NCBI GenBank assembly: GCA_016199835.1
Contig: JACQFX010000068.1
Span: 1-33,719, forward strand
Origin: Nitrosomonadales bacterium
GTDB lineage: Bacteria; Pseudomonadota; Gammaproteobacteria; Burkholderiales; Gallionellaceae
Reading direction: 5' to 3'
DNA length: 33,719 nucleotides
Part shown: positions 1 to 7,800 of the stretch, in pieces
Position numbering within the stretch: position 1 is the first letter of the stretch
Layout of the letters: each line of letters starts with the position of its first letter
Made by a program: the position numbers and the translations under genes
The notes under the pieces: model-generated
What the model was told of the DNA's origin: nothing
What the model saw: the letters and a program-made list of their open reading frames with translations, nothing else
The model's database searches: none

Positions 1-141
1 AAGAAACTCTCCTTACGCTTCGCACGACCACCAATATCCGCGACGACAGTTCATCGACTGCACCGCCGGCATGCTTAACCCTAAACCGCTATCGCTGCGA
101 CGGCGACCTGCTTTTTAGTCTAACCGAACAGTATTGGGTCA
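1..141. other. Unassigned left edge
   Basis: I recognise no gene here. Plus-strand frames are open from the window edge for up to about 170 bases, so the tail of an upstream gene is possible, but none of the translations resembles a family I know. The stretch ends where the left inverted repeat of the RAYT remnant begins. Confidence 0.3.
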
Positions 142-444
142 GGTCTTGCCTTTTGCCCCCACCCGTGGAATAATCTCTTGCCATGTCCAGACCTCTAAGA
201 ATTGAATTTGCCGGAGCGCTTTACCACGTCACTTCTCGCGGCGATGGGCAGGAGGATATTTTTCTTGACGACGAAGACCGGGGGCTTTTCTTGCTGTGCT
301 GGCGGAGACGGGAGAGCGCTTCAACTGGACGGTGCACAACGGAGTCACAGCTACGCTATGAAAGAAATCGGCGAGCATTTTGGATTGCATTATTCCAGGG
401 TGAGCCGGATTATCAGCGGGCAGCGCAAGGCAAAAGGCAAGACC
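142..444 (+). mobile_element. Decayed REP/RAYT element bounded by 16-bp inverted repeats
   Basis: GGTCTTGCCTTTTGCC at 142-157 is the exact reverse complement of 429-444. Between them is a shrunken REP-associated tyrosine transposase (see the pseudogene entry). The right repeat lies inside the transposase's last codons (Lys-Gly-Lys-Thr). In intact relatives of this type the next bases, TGACCC, supply the stop codon; here they read CCCCCG, so the stop is lost. The left copy is preceded by GGGTCA, the matching outer part of the repeat. The roughly 300-bp unit therefore looks like an internally deleted, non-autonomous derivative. The family assignment is from memory of such proteins. Confidence 0.6.
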
Positions 445-501
445 CCCGGCTCCGCGGCCCCGGTTAATTCGCAAACTTGCCTTCCTGTATATTTCATGTA
501 A
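183..501 (+). pseudogene. REP-associated tyrosine transposase (Y1_Tnp) remnant
   Basis: The first ~38 residues from ATG 183 (MSRPLRIEFAGALYHVTSRG...) match the N-terminus of RAYT/IS200-like transposases, single-strand nucleases that act on REP palindromes. The similarity then jumps to another frame (LAVLAETGERFNWTVH, around 287-347). It stops where the HUH/catalytic core should begin and resumes at 360-444 with the C-terminal helix-turn-helix (MKEIGEHFGLHYSRVSRIIS). The family is usually 200-300 residues, so the whole catalytic middle is missing and at least one frameshift is present. The last frame stays open to 501 because the normal stop is mutated. It is certainly inactive, and no complete partner copy is visible in this window. 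Confidence 0.75.
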
Positions 502-533
502 ACTAACCTCACTTAGTCCACACCATAACTGCT

Positions 534-782
534 ATGCTTACCGTCAATATTCATGATGCGAAAACCCGGCTTTCCAAGTTGGTGGATCAGGCTGCGCAGG
601 GCGAGGCGTTCATCATCGCCAAGGCGGGGAAGCCGATGGTGAAGGTCATTCCGCTGGGTAAGGCTGAGGCTGGGACGGCCAGCCGCCTGGGCTTTATGGC
701 GGGCGAGTTTTCCGTGCCGGACGATTTCGACCAGATGGGCAGCGGCGAAATCGAAAGCCTGTTTGCGGGGCGCAAGGCTTGA
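534..782 (+). CDS. Phd/YefM-family antitoxin
   Basis: An 82-residue protein with the typical Phd/YefM start (MLTVNIHDAKTRLSKLVDQA), the conserved stretch EAFIIAKAGKPMVKVIPL, and a short acidic C-terminal tail of the kind that wraps around the toxin. Antitoxins of this family bind DNA through the N-terminal domain to repress their own operon and neutralise the toxin through the tail. The stop overlaps the start of the PIN-domain toxin (TTGA), the usual translational coupling for such pairs. A weak promoter candidate lies upstream (TTGCCT at 477, TAAACT at 499), but I see no convincing operator. The family assignment is secure; activity of this copy is inferred. Confidence 0.9.
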   Translation: MLTVNIHDAKTRLSKLVDQAAQGEAFIIAKAGKPMVKVIPLGKAEAGTASRLGFMAGEFSVPDDFDQMGSGEIESLFAGRKA

Positions 783-1165
783 ATCTGCTGCTCGATACCC
801 ACTTGCTGTTGTGGGCAGCGAGCGAACCGCAGCGGTTGTCTGCCAAAGCGCGTGCCTTGCTGCTCGACCCCGCCAATCAACTTGTTTTCAGTTCTGCCAG
901 TTTGTGGGAGATCAGCATCAAGAACGGCCTTGAGCGCTCGGATTTCAATGTTGATCCTCGCCGCCTGTGGCGCATGCTGCTGGTCAACGGTTATCGCGAA
1001 TTGCCTGTCACCAGCGAACATGCCGTTGCCGTAAACGATCTTCCGACTTTGCATAAAGACCCGTTTGACCGCATCCTTGTGGCTCAGGCGCGCGTGGAAG
1101 GATTGTTGCTGTTAACAGCGGACAAGGCTGTTGCGAAGTATGGCGAAGGTGTGAGGAAGATTTAG
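779..1165 (+). CDS. PIN-domain toxin (VapC-like ribonuclease)
   Basis: A 128-residue PIN-domain protein. Acidic residues expected for metal-dependent RNA cleavage are present: Asp6 in NLLLDTHLLLW, Glu44 in SASLWEISIK, the Asp pair in the DPFDRILVAQA motif, and Asp in LLTADKAV. PIN toxins are endoribonucleases, often cutting tRNA or rRNA, held inactive by the cognate antitoxin. The start is TTG at 779, because the reading frame opens there and it overlaps the antitoxin stop. The length is normal for the family. PIN proteins are usually paired with VapB, but the Phd/YefM pairing seen here is also well known. The target RNA cannot be told from sequence. Confidence 0.9.
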   Translation: MNLLLDTHLLLWAASEPQRLSAKARALLLDPANQLVFSSASLWEISIKNGLERSDFNVDPRRLWRMLLVNGYRELPVTSEHAVAVNDLPTLHKDPFDRILVAQARVEGLLLLTADKAVAKYGEGVRKI

Positions 1166-1221
1166 GGAAAAGGGGGAAAAGGGGCCAGGCGCAATTACAG
1201 ACAAAGCGCGGGGTCTGGCTT

Positions 1222-1299
1222 GGTAGCACAGCGCCAGGTTTCGAAAACATTTGGAACAGGTCTTGCACTGTCACGCCTATAGTGCTACAAAGTGCTACC
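1222..1299 (+). promoter_or_regulatory. Promoter and repeated GTGCTAC boxes before the mazE-like gene
   Basis: TTGCAC (1263-1268) and TACAAA (1286-1291) are spaced by 17 bp, a plausible sigma70 promoter. AGTGCTAC occurs twice in direct orientation with a 10-bp period (1281-1288 and 1291-1298), overlapping the -10 box. The inverted form GGTAGCAC lies at 1222-1229, matching GTGCTACC at 1292-1299. Repeats over a promoter suit autorepression by an antitoxin or toxin-antitoxin complex, which is the rule for MazE-type operons. The promoter and operator roles are inferred. Confidence 0.4.
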
Positions 1300-1316
1300 T
1301 TGGATAGGAGGATGTC

Positions 1317-1583
1317 GTGACAACAGTAAATGTGCGCAAACAAGGTGGGGCTGCCGTCGTCACCATCCCGGCGGATGTGATGAGGATGCTCCACATCGAG
1401 GTGGGCAGCAAACTGGAGCTGAACGTTTCCGAGGGTGTGCTGACTGCGCGCCCTGCGGCCAACAAGCGTCGCTACTCTCTCTCGGAGTTGCTACAAGGTG
1501 TAACCCCCGCAAAAATCGCCCAGCTTAATGCCGAAACAGCTTGGGCGCGTGAAGGTGAACCGGTCGGTCGCGAAATCGCATGA
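1317..1583 (+). CDS. MazE/ChpBI-like antitoxin (SpoVT/AbrB fold)
   Basis: An 88-residue protein whose first half is a swapped-hairpin AbrB/MazE DNA-binding domain (TTVNVRKQGGAAVVTIPADVMRMLHIEVGSKLEL). Its second half is a flexible tail ending in AWAREGEPVGREIA, as in ChpBI/PemI antitoxins. It should repress its operon and block the following toxin. I chose the GTG at 1317 because AGGAGG lies 5 bases upstream; the ATG at 1312 meets a stop after two codons. The stop overlaps the toxin start (ATGA). The promoter boxes just upstream fit autoregulation. Confidence 0.88.
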   Translation: MTTVNVRKQGGAAVVTIPADVMRMLHIEVGSKLELNVSEGVLTARPAANKRRYSLSELLQGVTPAKIAQLNAETAWAREGEPVGREIA

Positions 1584-1945
1584 TCCGCCGTCGCGTTCCG
1601 CAGCAGGGCGATATCTACTGGGTAAATCCCAATCCGGTTGCGGGCCGTGAAATGAAAGACCGCCATCGCTTTGTCGTCATCACCCCGAAGGAAATCAATG
1701 CGCTCGGCGTCGCCATGCTGGTACCCATCACCAGCGGCGGCGCGGCCATGCGCGAGATGGGGCTGACGGTTGTGGTGAGCGGGCACGATACCAACGGTGT
1801 CGCGGTCTGCAACCAGGTGCGTACGTTCGATCTGGAAGCCAGAACCCGTACGGGATCGGCGCAATATGTCGAAACGCTGGATGAGGCTACAACAGGCGAA
1901 ATTGTAGCGCGCGTGGTGAGCGTGATTGACCCTGTGCGGGAATAA
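1580..1945 (+). CDS. ChpB/MazF/PemK-family endoribonuclease toxin
   Basis: A 121-residue protein with the MazF/PemK/CcdB-like barrel sequence. It has the N-terminal GDIYWVNPNPVAGREMKDRHRFVVITP segment with the basic residue expected for RNA cleavage, then the PITSGG loop, and the VCNQVRTFDLEAR strand typical of ChpB. Family members are sequence-specific mRNA endonucleases. It is translationally coupled to the MazE-like antitoxin by a 4-bp overlap. Length and motifs look complete, so I expect a functional toxin. The cleavage sequence cannot be predicted. ChpB is a closer match than chromosomal MazF, judging from the NALGVAMLVPITSGG region. Confidence 0.88.
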   Translation: MIRRRVPQQGDIYWVNPNPVAGREMKDRHRFVVITPKEINALGVAMLVPITSGGAAMREMGLTVVVSGHDTNGVAVCNQVRTFDLEARTRTGSAQYVETLDEATTGEIVARVVSVIDPVRE

Positions 1946-1978
1946 TTCATCCCCCGAAATCACATCCCGGGCCCGTAT

Positions 1979-2200
1979 GTGAATCTGGCGAGTGATGAAA
2001 GCGGGCGGCTGTTGGCTTATCGGGCTTTGTTTCGTCCTGACGATACCGAGGCGATCAGCGATATACGCAGGGCTCTCGATCAGGGGCAGCCGCTTGGGAA
2101 TTCCCGCTTTATTGCCAGCATAGAACGGACCACAGGACAGCGATGTGAAGTCCGCCCGCGTGGGCGACCGAGGAAGGCGATTGCGGGATTGGGAAATTGA
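1979..2200 (+). pseudogene. C-terminal remnant of a second RAYT transposase
   Basis: The 73-residue frame reads YRALFRPDDTEAISDIRRALDQGQPLGNSRFIASIERTTGQR followed by a basic RGRPRKA tail. This matches the C-terminal end of RAYT/IS200-like transposases, in which a 'LGNxRF...IE...GRPR' pattern follows the nuclease domain. The whole nuclease domain is missing. The GTG at 1979 is only where the frame happens to open; I see no ribosome binding site, so expression is unlikely. With the remnant at 183-501 it brackets the two toxin-antitoxin pairs. It is a different RAYT subtype from the left remnant. Confidence 0.65.
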
Positions 2201-2249
2201 GCCTGGCCCATTTCCCCGCACCCTTTACCAGCACTGCCAATATAAGCAG

Positions 2250-2275
2250 GTTGTAAATTGCTGGCGGTTTGCAAC
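2250..2275. promoter_or_regulatory. Imperfect inverted repeat upstream of the membrane-protein gene
   Basis: GTTGTAAAT (2250-2258) and GTTTGCAAC (2267-2275) form an imperfect palindrome (7 of 9 pairs) with an 8-bp centre, 60 bp before the ATG at 2336. It could be an operator or the stem of a small hairpin. A weak promoter (TTGTAA, then ACAAT-like bases) overlaps it. Function is unproven. Confidence 0.2.
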
Positions 2276-2335
2276 AATAGGCCATGATCTCCGTTTTGTT
2301 TTTTGCGCAGCAAATGACGCTAAAGGAGAGGGCAA

Positions 2336-2872
2336 ATGCAAACCGAAGCCAGCCGTTCGCTAAAGTGGTTGTACTGCCTGACGTTGCTTGCAGCGGTCTT
2401 TCCGACGGGCATGTTTGGCGCTACGAGCTGGGGCGGCCTTGCTGCTGGCGGCGGGATATTAAGCGGGGGAGTATTCGCGCTGGCAATCTTGCTTGCCATA
2501 TTTATCTACCGCATCGTCCTGGTCGCACGCAACCCGCACACGCTTAATGCCTATATCACGAGCACGCGAGTGAAGTACTTACGGCGCCTGGGGATATTTC
2601 TGATGGTCGCCGCACTGATCGGCTCATTCGCCATCTTTTTCATCAGGCCACTGACCTTGGGTATTTTTAGTAAGCCCGGAGAGAATGGTATCGCCTTCTT
2701 TGTCACTGGCGTGTTCATCTATCTCATCTCCAGCATGGGGCTGCCCGGCTTGCTCATATTTGAAGCAAGCCGTTTGTTTGGATTCGAAGCTCAGATCGAA
2801 GCCAAACCAATTCAGCGCACGGTATCGAGCATCACGATCAAACGACCTGGAGTAGCGCATGATGAACCTTAA
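2336..2872 (+). CDS. Hypothetical four-helix inner-membrane protein
   Basis: A 178-residue protein I do not recognise. Four hydrophobic segments are visible at roughly residues 10-28, 37-62, 85-107 and 117-142. They are followed by a soluble tail with basic and polar residues (FGFEAQIEAKPIQRTVSSITIKRPG). AAAGGAGAG lies just before the ATG. The end overlaps the lipoprotein gene by 14 bp, so the two are surely co-transcribed and probably translationally coupled. Before the IS insertion, the giant lipase-RTX gene followed the lipoprotein closely. This suggests a cell-envelope role tied to that secreted protein, such as protection, maturation or anchoring, but nothing in the sequence itself shows it. 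Confidence 0.7.
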   Translation: MQTEASRSLKWLYCLTLLAAVFPTGMFGATSWGGLAAGGGILSGGVFALAILLAIFIYRIVLVARNPHTLNAYITSTRVKYLRRLGIFLMVAALIGSFAIFFIRPLTLGIFSKPGENGIAFFVTGVFIYLISSMGLPGLLIFEASRLFGFEAQIEAKPIQRTVSSITIKRPGVAHDEP

Positions 2873-3431
2873 GAATTTATTCAGACGACTGGTGCTGGGC
2901 GTCATGCTCGCCAGTATGTCGATGCTGGGCGGGTGTTCCAATACAAGCACGTGGCAGGAAGAGGTCAGGCTTGTGGATGGCCGCGTCATTATGGTTACGC
3001 AAAAGCGAAGATATGAGGGGGCTTATTCGGGGCAGGATTTTGGCGACCTGCCGCGCGAATTCTGGCTGAAGTTCAAGCTGCCTGAGTTTGGGGGGCAGGA
3101 AATTACGTGGCATGAGAATTTGGGGCCGCAGGTACTGAACGTTCATCAAGGCAAGTTATACATAGTCGCTATTCCTTTTACAGAACGGGAGTTTGTTCAG
3201 TATGGGAAACCGGTGCCTTTTTACATTGGCTATCGCTACGAAGCGGGACAGTGGCAGCGCATCCCGTTCGCCGAAATTCCTGAGGCGATTTACGACACCA
3301 ATTTGCTAATAAACAACGGCTCGCCAAGCGGGGCGAAGTTCGTCACGTTTACGATGAAGGATGCCGAGATGAAGGACGAGACTATTGGTCAAGTGTCAAA
3401 ACGTATAGATCCTAATACCAAAATTCATTAG
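2859..3431 (+). CDS. Hypothetical lipoprotein
   Basis: A 190-residue protein with a clear lipoprotein signal peptide: two Arg after LKNLF, a hydrophobic core LVLGVMLASMSM, and the lipobox LGGC with Cys26 as the acylated residue. The Ser after Cys makes outer-membrane sorting likely. The mature part is polar, with no domain I know. GGAG six bases before the ATG at 2859 supports this start, which overlaps the previous gene. The stop (TAG, 3429-3431) is where the IS4-type element inserted, leaving the protein intact. By analogy with lipoproteins encoded beside bacterial lipase effectors, an immunity or chaperone role toward the lipase downstream is possible. That is inference from position only. 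Confidence 0.75.
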   Translation: MMNLKNLFRRLVLGVMLASMSMLGGCSNTSTWQEEVRLVDGRVIMVTQKRRYEGAYSGQDFGDLPREFWLKFKLPEFGGQEITWHENLGPQVLNVHQGKLYIVAIPFTEREFVQYGKPVPFYIGYRYEAGQWQRIPFAEIPEAIYDTNLLINNGSPSGAKFVTFTMKDAEMKDETIGQVSKRIDPNTKIH

Positions 3432-3438
3432 TCACGAT
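3430..3438. repeat. Target site duplication of the IS4-type element, left copy
   Basis: AGTCACGAT here is repeated exactly at 4764-4772. The bases just outside and inside the two copies differ, so the duplication is 9 bp. The left copy starts inside the lipoprotein's TAG stop codon. Confidence 0.85.
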
Positions 3439-4763
3439 CACTAGTGTCCGGTTAAGAATCGAATAGATTCAGTTGGTTGTTTGGATCGGTGTTTTCTGCC
3501 TGACCGCCGATGCCCTGTAAGGCTTGCTGGATGGGCATTTTTTCGAACAGAGTGACCGACAGAATCTGTAGCAAGGTGTAGAGAGAGGCGTCCAGATTGA
3601 GGCGCTTCTTGATGATAGCGACGAGTACGTAGACCGAGACTGCGATCCAGATTTGTGATTTCACCGCATTCTCGGACGTGCCATAGAAACGTTGGATACG
3701 AAGATGCTGCTTGATCCATTTGAAAAACAACTCCACCTGCCAGCGGCTCTTGTAGAGCGCGCAGATCGTTGCCGCAGGCAACGTAAAGTTGTTGGTGAGA
3801 AACACCAGCGTCTTGCCGGTTTCCGCATCTTTGAAGCGGATGCGACGCAACGGTTCGGGATAGTCGTGTTGAGTGTAAAACCCATCGAGTCCGACCGTCT
3901 GATCGCAGATGATGCCCAGACTTCGATCCGTCTTGGCGGAATACATCCGATGCGCATCGAGATTCGACTTGGCGCGTGTGACGAAGAATGCACCCGCCAA
4001 GTGCAGCCGATGCAAGCGCACGAAATCGACGTAGGCTCGATCCATGACGTAGATGGCACCCGGTTCCGGAATCAGCAAGTCGAGCGCACGAACGTCGTGC
4101 ATCTTGCCATCGGAGACGTGTATGAAGCCGGGAATGCTGCCGCGCAAATCCAGCAGCGTATGCATCTTCACTGCCGCTTTGGTCGTTCTGAAATGCGCCC
4201 ACGGAAACACGGACAGGCACAAGTCGATGGTGGTCGAATCCAGTGCGTACACCGTGTTGGTCAAGTCCATCCCCAAGTCTTCGCTGGCATAAAGCGTTCT
4301 GGCTTGAGCAATCAAACGATGAGCGAATTCGGCGTAGATATGCCAGTCGCGCAGTTCGTTGGCATCGGCCAATGTGGAACGCGACACCGCGCATCGGATG
4401 CCCATGTGGTAGAGCTTGGCGGACTGTGCCGACAAGCAGGCTTCGATGTCGCGCAGACTCTCGCGATAGGTGAGTTGAGCGAAAGCCAGAATACGGAAGT
4501 GTTCGGCACAGGACAGCGTCCTGACGCGATGATCGCCGCCGTACCGGGACACGATGCGATGGAAGGTCTTCCATGGAAGGAACTCCATGACTTGGGCGAA
4601 CAAAGGCTTGCCAACGTACATCGCAATCTCCAGCGGCAGGAAAGCTGCCAGACTGCACGAAGGCTTGTTTGCCATTCAAGTCGGAGACACTATGAAAATC
4701 TCCGTATGCGGCATCAAATAAGGATTCCAGAGTCATGGGGTCGTTTTTAACCGGACACTAGTG
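3439..4763 (-). mobile_element. Complete IS4-family insertion sequence (1325 bp)
   Basis: The element begins CACTAGTGTCCGGTTAA (3439-3455) and ends with the exact reverse complement (4747-4763), so it has 17-bp perfect terminal inverted repeats. It is flanked by 9-bp direct repeats and carries one intact transposase gene on the minus strand. Perfect ends, intact gene and undecayed target duplication suggest a recent insertion. It separates a lipoprotein gene from the lipase-RTX gene that starts 38 bp past its right end. I see no strong outward promoter at that end, so the insertion may reduce expression of the giant gene. Confidence 0.93.
3452..4621 (-). CDS. IS4-family DDE transposase
   Basis: A 389-residue cut-and-paste transposase. 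The N-terminal part (GKPLFAQVMEFLPWKTFHRIV... FAQLTYRESLRDIEACL) is the DUF4372-type DNA-binding domain. The RNase H-fold core follows with Asp in VYALDSTTIDL, Asp in AIYVMDRAYVDF and the IS4 signature Y-x2-R-x3-E-x6-K in YKSRWQVELFFKWIK. I chose the ATG at 4621 (MYVGKPLFAQ), which has GGAG six bases upstream and matches the usual start of relatives; an in-frame ATG at 4675 would add 18 residues. The stop overlaps the left terminal repeat. A hairpin (CGGAGA/TCTCCG, 4682-4704) lies just upstream and may dampen translation from read-through transcripts. Confidence 0.92.
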   Translation of the reverse strand: MYVGKPLFAQVMEFLPWKTFHRIVSRYGGDHRVRTLSCAEHFRILAFAQLTYRESLRDIEACLSAQSAKLYHMGIRCAVSRSTLADANELRDWHIYAEFAHRLIAQARTLYASEDLGMDLTNTVYALDSTTIDLCLSVFPWAHFRTTKAAVKMHTLLDLRGSIPGFIHVSDGKMHDVRALDLLIPEPGAIYVMDRAYVDFVRLHRLHLAGAFFVTRAKSNLDAHRMYSAKTDRSLGIICDQTVGLDGFYTQHDYPEPLRRIRFKDAETGKTLVFLTNNFTLPAATICALYKSRWQVELFFKWIKQHLRIQRFYGTSENAVKSQIWIAVSVYVLVAIIKKRLNLDASLYTLLQILSVTLFEKMPIQQALQGIGGQAENTDPNNQLNLFDS

Positions 4764-4772
4764 AGTCACGAT
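4747..4772. repeat. Right terminal inverted repeat and right target duplication
   Basis: TTAACCGGACACTAGTG (4747-4763) is the exact reverse complement of the left end at 3439-3455. The 9-bp duplication AGTCACGAT follows at 4764-4772. The next bases lead directly into AAGGAGA and the ATG of the lipase-RTX gene. Confidence 0.9.
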
Positions 4773-4800
4773 AGCTAACTAGTTTCTAAGGAGATCAAAA

Positions 4801-7800
4801 ATGGTAACGTTACTCGACTACGCCACACTTTCCGCGATGGTTTACAACGATGTAAGAAGAACTGAAAACAAGCTTCTTCCGAATCCACCCACAGGCTGGG
4901 TCCAAATCCTCGCCGACAGCAACCCAGGATTCACCGCCGGAGCCTTCCAGAACGGCAACGACATCGTGATTGCATTCAAAGGATCGGATGTTCCTGCCTT
5001 GAATGCGAATGGCGTTGCCGATTGGATTTTCACCAATGCCCAGGCAGGACTCGGTTTTGGGTCAAGCCAATTGATGGATGCAGTGCTATTTTACGAGGCG
5101 GTCAAGGCCGCCAATCCGGGAGCGAACATCACTTTCACCGGCCATTCTCTGGGCGGTGGGCTTGCTTCGCTGATGTCGGTTTACTTCAACAAGCCTGCAA
5201 CGACATTTGCAGAGGCCCCATTTTTGATGACGGCTGTTAACCCGCTTATCACTGGATATGTCGGATTAAATCTTGCCCTCAACGGTATCGTCGATTCGGA
5301 TTTTGCCGGTTTTGTAGGAAGTATGCCGTTATCAGTGGGGCTGCGTGCTTCCAATGTGCAGGACTATTTTGTCAACGGCGAAGCCTTGAGTTATTGGCGC
5401 GGCCCATTGTCGGCGATTTATGGCTCAGACACCCCCATCGAAATCGGTGGGGGAAATTCTGTTTCGTCGATAGATTTACACTCAATCGTATTGACGTCAG
5501 CTTTGCTGATGCAAGACAAACTCAGGGCAGACACGATTGTTCTGCCAAGTTTGCTGACAGAGCTATTTGATAAACAACTATATGCTCGTGACCTGAATTC
5601 TCCTCAGCGTGATTTTTTAAACACTCTCCTCAACGACCAAGTCCGCGTCGGTTACACCGATGCAAATGGCCTGCTTGCCCGCTTCTCCACCGATATAGAC
5701 AAACTCACCCAGCTTGGCGACAACCTCAAGACAGGTGAGTTGGGCAAAGCTGTCATAGACGTCGCCATCGCCGACTACTATTTCATGCAGAGCGGGTTCA
5801 GCGGCAAGGATTTTTTCAGCGCCATTACCGGCGGCATCAGCCTCGATTTGAAAGACATCGGCGCCGACTGGTCGAGCAACAGGGCTGTGGCCCGTCTCGA
5901 CAATGCGGTCATCACCCAGCTCCTGAATGGCGACCAATCCGCTCGTTCAATTCTTGCTCAGGACAATTACTGGAGCATCCAGTCCGGCAACACAGCGCTC
6001 GACGCCACCGGCACAGGAACCAACAACGATGCCATGATAGGTGGCACCGGTAGTGACACACTCAATGGCATGGATGGCAACGACTTCCTGTTTGGCGGTG
6101 CAGGTGACGACTTCCTGATCGGCGGCGCTGGCAGCAATCTCCTCGAAGGCGGCGCAGGCAATGACGTCTATTACGTCGGCTCCGGCACTAACAGGATTTA
6201 TGACAGCAACGGACATGGCATCATCTACACTGGAAGCGGACAGCTTAGCGGCGGCAGCGGAGATGGCTTTACATACAAGAGTCTTGACGGTGCACATACT
6301 TACGCTCTTATCGGCGACATGAACAACGCCGATGGCGCAATACTGGTAGTTGATGGCAGCCTCACCATTCAGCACTACCACCAGAATGATCTGGGTATTA
6401 CGCTTGATGCTGCTGCCTCAACCATTACGCCGACGCTGCCAACAATTACCGGCGATTTCGCCCCCATCGTGTACGGCACGGATGCGCAGGGCAATCCGCT
6501 TTACCACCTGGATGCCTTGGGTAACCGCATTGTTGACACGAACCAGCCAGGCGCCGTGGACGACATCCTCAACGGCTCGTCGGGTAACGACAGCATTCTC
6601 ACCGGAATGGGGCGCGATTACGCCAATGGCAAGGCAGGTGATGACCTCATGCAAGGCGGCACGGGATCAGACATCCTTGCCGGGGAAGACGGCAATGATC
6701 GACTCTACGGCGACAGTCAAATCAGCACTGAACAAGCCATCACCAACGGCAACTCCGATATTGCCACCGGATTGCAGGGCGACTGGCTCGCAGGCGGGGC
6801 GGGCGATGACACGCTGGTTGCCGGGACAGACAACGACGTGCTGTCCGGGGGAGGAGGCAACGACCTGATCGTCGCGGGCGCGGGCGACGACTACATCGTG
6901 GGTGATGCGGATTATACGGCGCAGAACCTCAACTGGAGCATTGCCGTGGACGCGAACGGGAATGCGGTTTTCACGCCAGCGACGGATGCGACCAATCCCG
7001 CCGATGCGGGCAACGACATCATCTACGCCGGGGAAGGTAACGACCACGTCTGGGCTGATGGGGGTAACGACGTAGTGTATGGCGAGGGTGGCAACGACAC
7101 CATCAATGGCGAAGCGGGCAACGACATCCTGCTCGGAGGTTCCGGCAATGACGTGATTTTCGGGGACGGGAATGCGGCCAACACGGGAGACGATTACCTT
7201 GATGGCGGTGATGGCAACGACACTCTGTGGGGCGGCAATGGCAATGACACGCTCCTGGGTGGTGCGGGAAGCGACAAGCTCTATGGTGAAACCGGCGCGA
7301 ACTATCTCGATGGCGGAGACGGGAATGATGTACTCAACTCGGGCGGCCCCGGCAGCAACTTGCAGGGCGGCGCGGGCGACGACAATCTGTCCAGCGTAGA
7401 TGCTGGTAACTATCTCGATGGCGCCGATGGTAACGACACCCTTGCTGCCAACGGCAGCAGCAACGAATTGTATGGCGGGGCTGGTGACGACAATCTTTAC
7501 GCGAGTGGCGACAGCAATTACCTCGACGGAGAAGCAGGAAGCAACACCCTGCAGGCGGTCGGCAACAACAACGAACTCTTCGGCGGCTCGGGCGCAGATG
7601 ATATTGCAGCATGGGGCGGCGGGAATTATCTGGATGGCGGCGATGGCAGCAACACGCTTTATGCGCAGGGCGCGAACAATGAAATTCATGCAGGTTCCGG
7701 CAACGACCATATTCAAGCCATAGGCAGCAACAACTATGTGGATGCTGGCGAAGGTAATAACTCGGTCGTCACATCAGGCGGCAACGCCACTTTGTTTGCG

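Noticed and set aside
3441-4750. Long open frames in other frames over the IS transposase (431 residues on the minus strand, 352 on the plus strand)
   Set aside because: They lie over the true transposase, which has the full DDE motifs and Y-x2-R-x3-E-x6-K signature. The others show no family pattern and are codon-bias shadows.
6667-7716. 349-residue minus-strand frame opposite the RTX region, and similar ones at 11418-12014 and 12471-13103
   Set aside because: Their sequences are mirror translations of the glycine-rich repeats, with no ribosome binding site or known domain.
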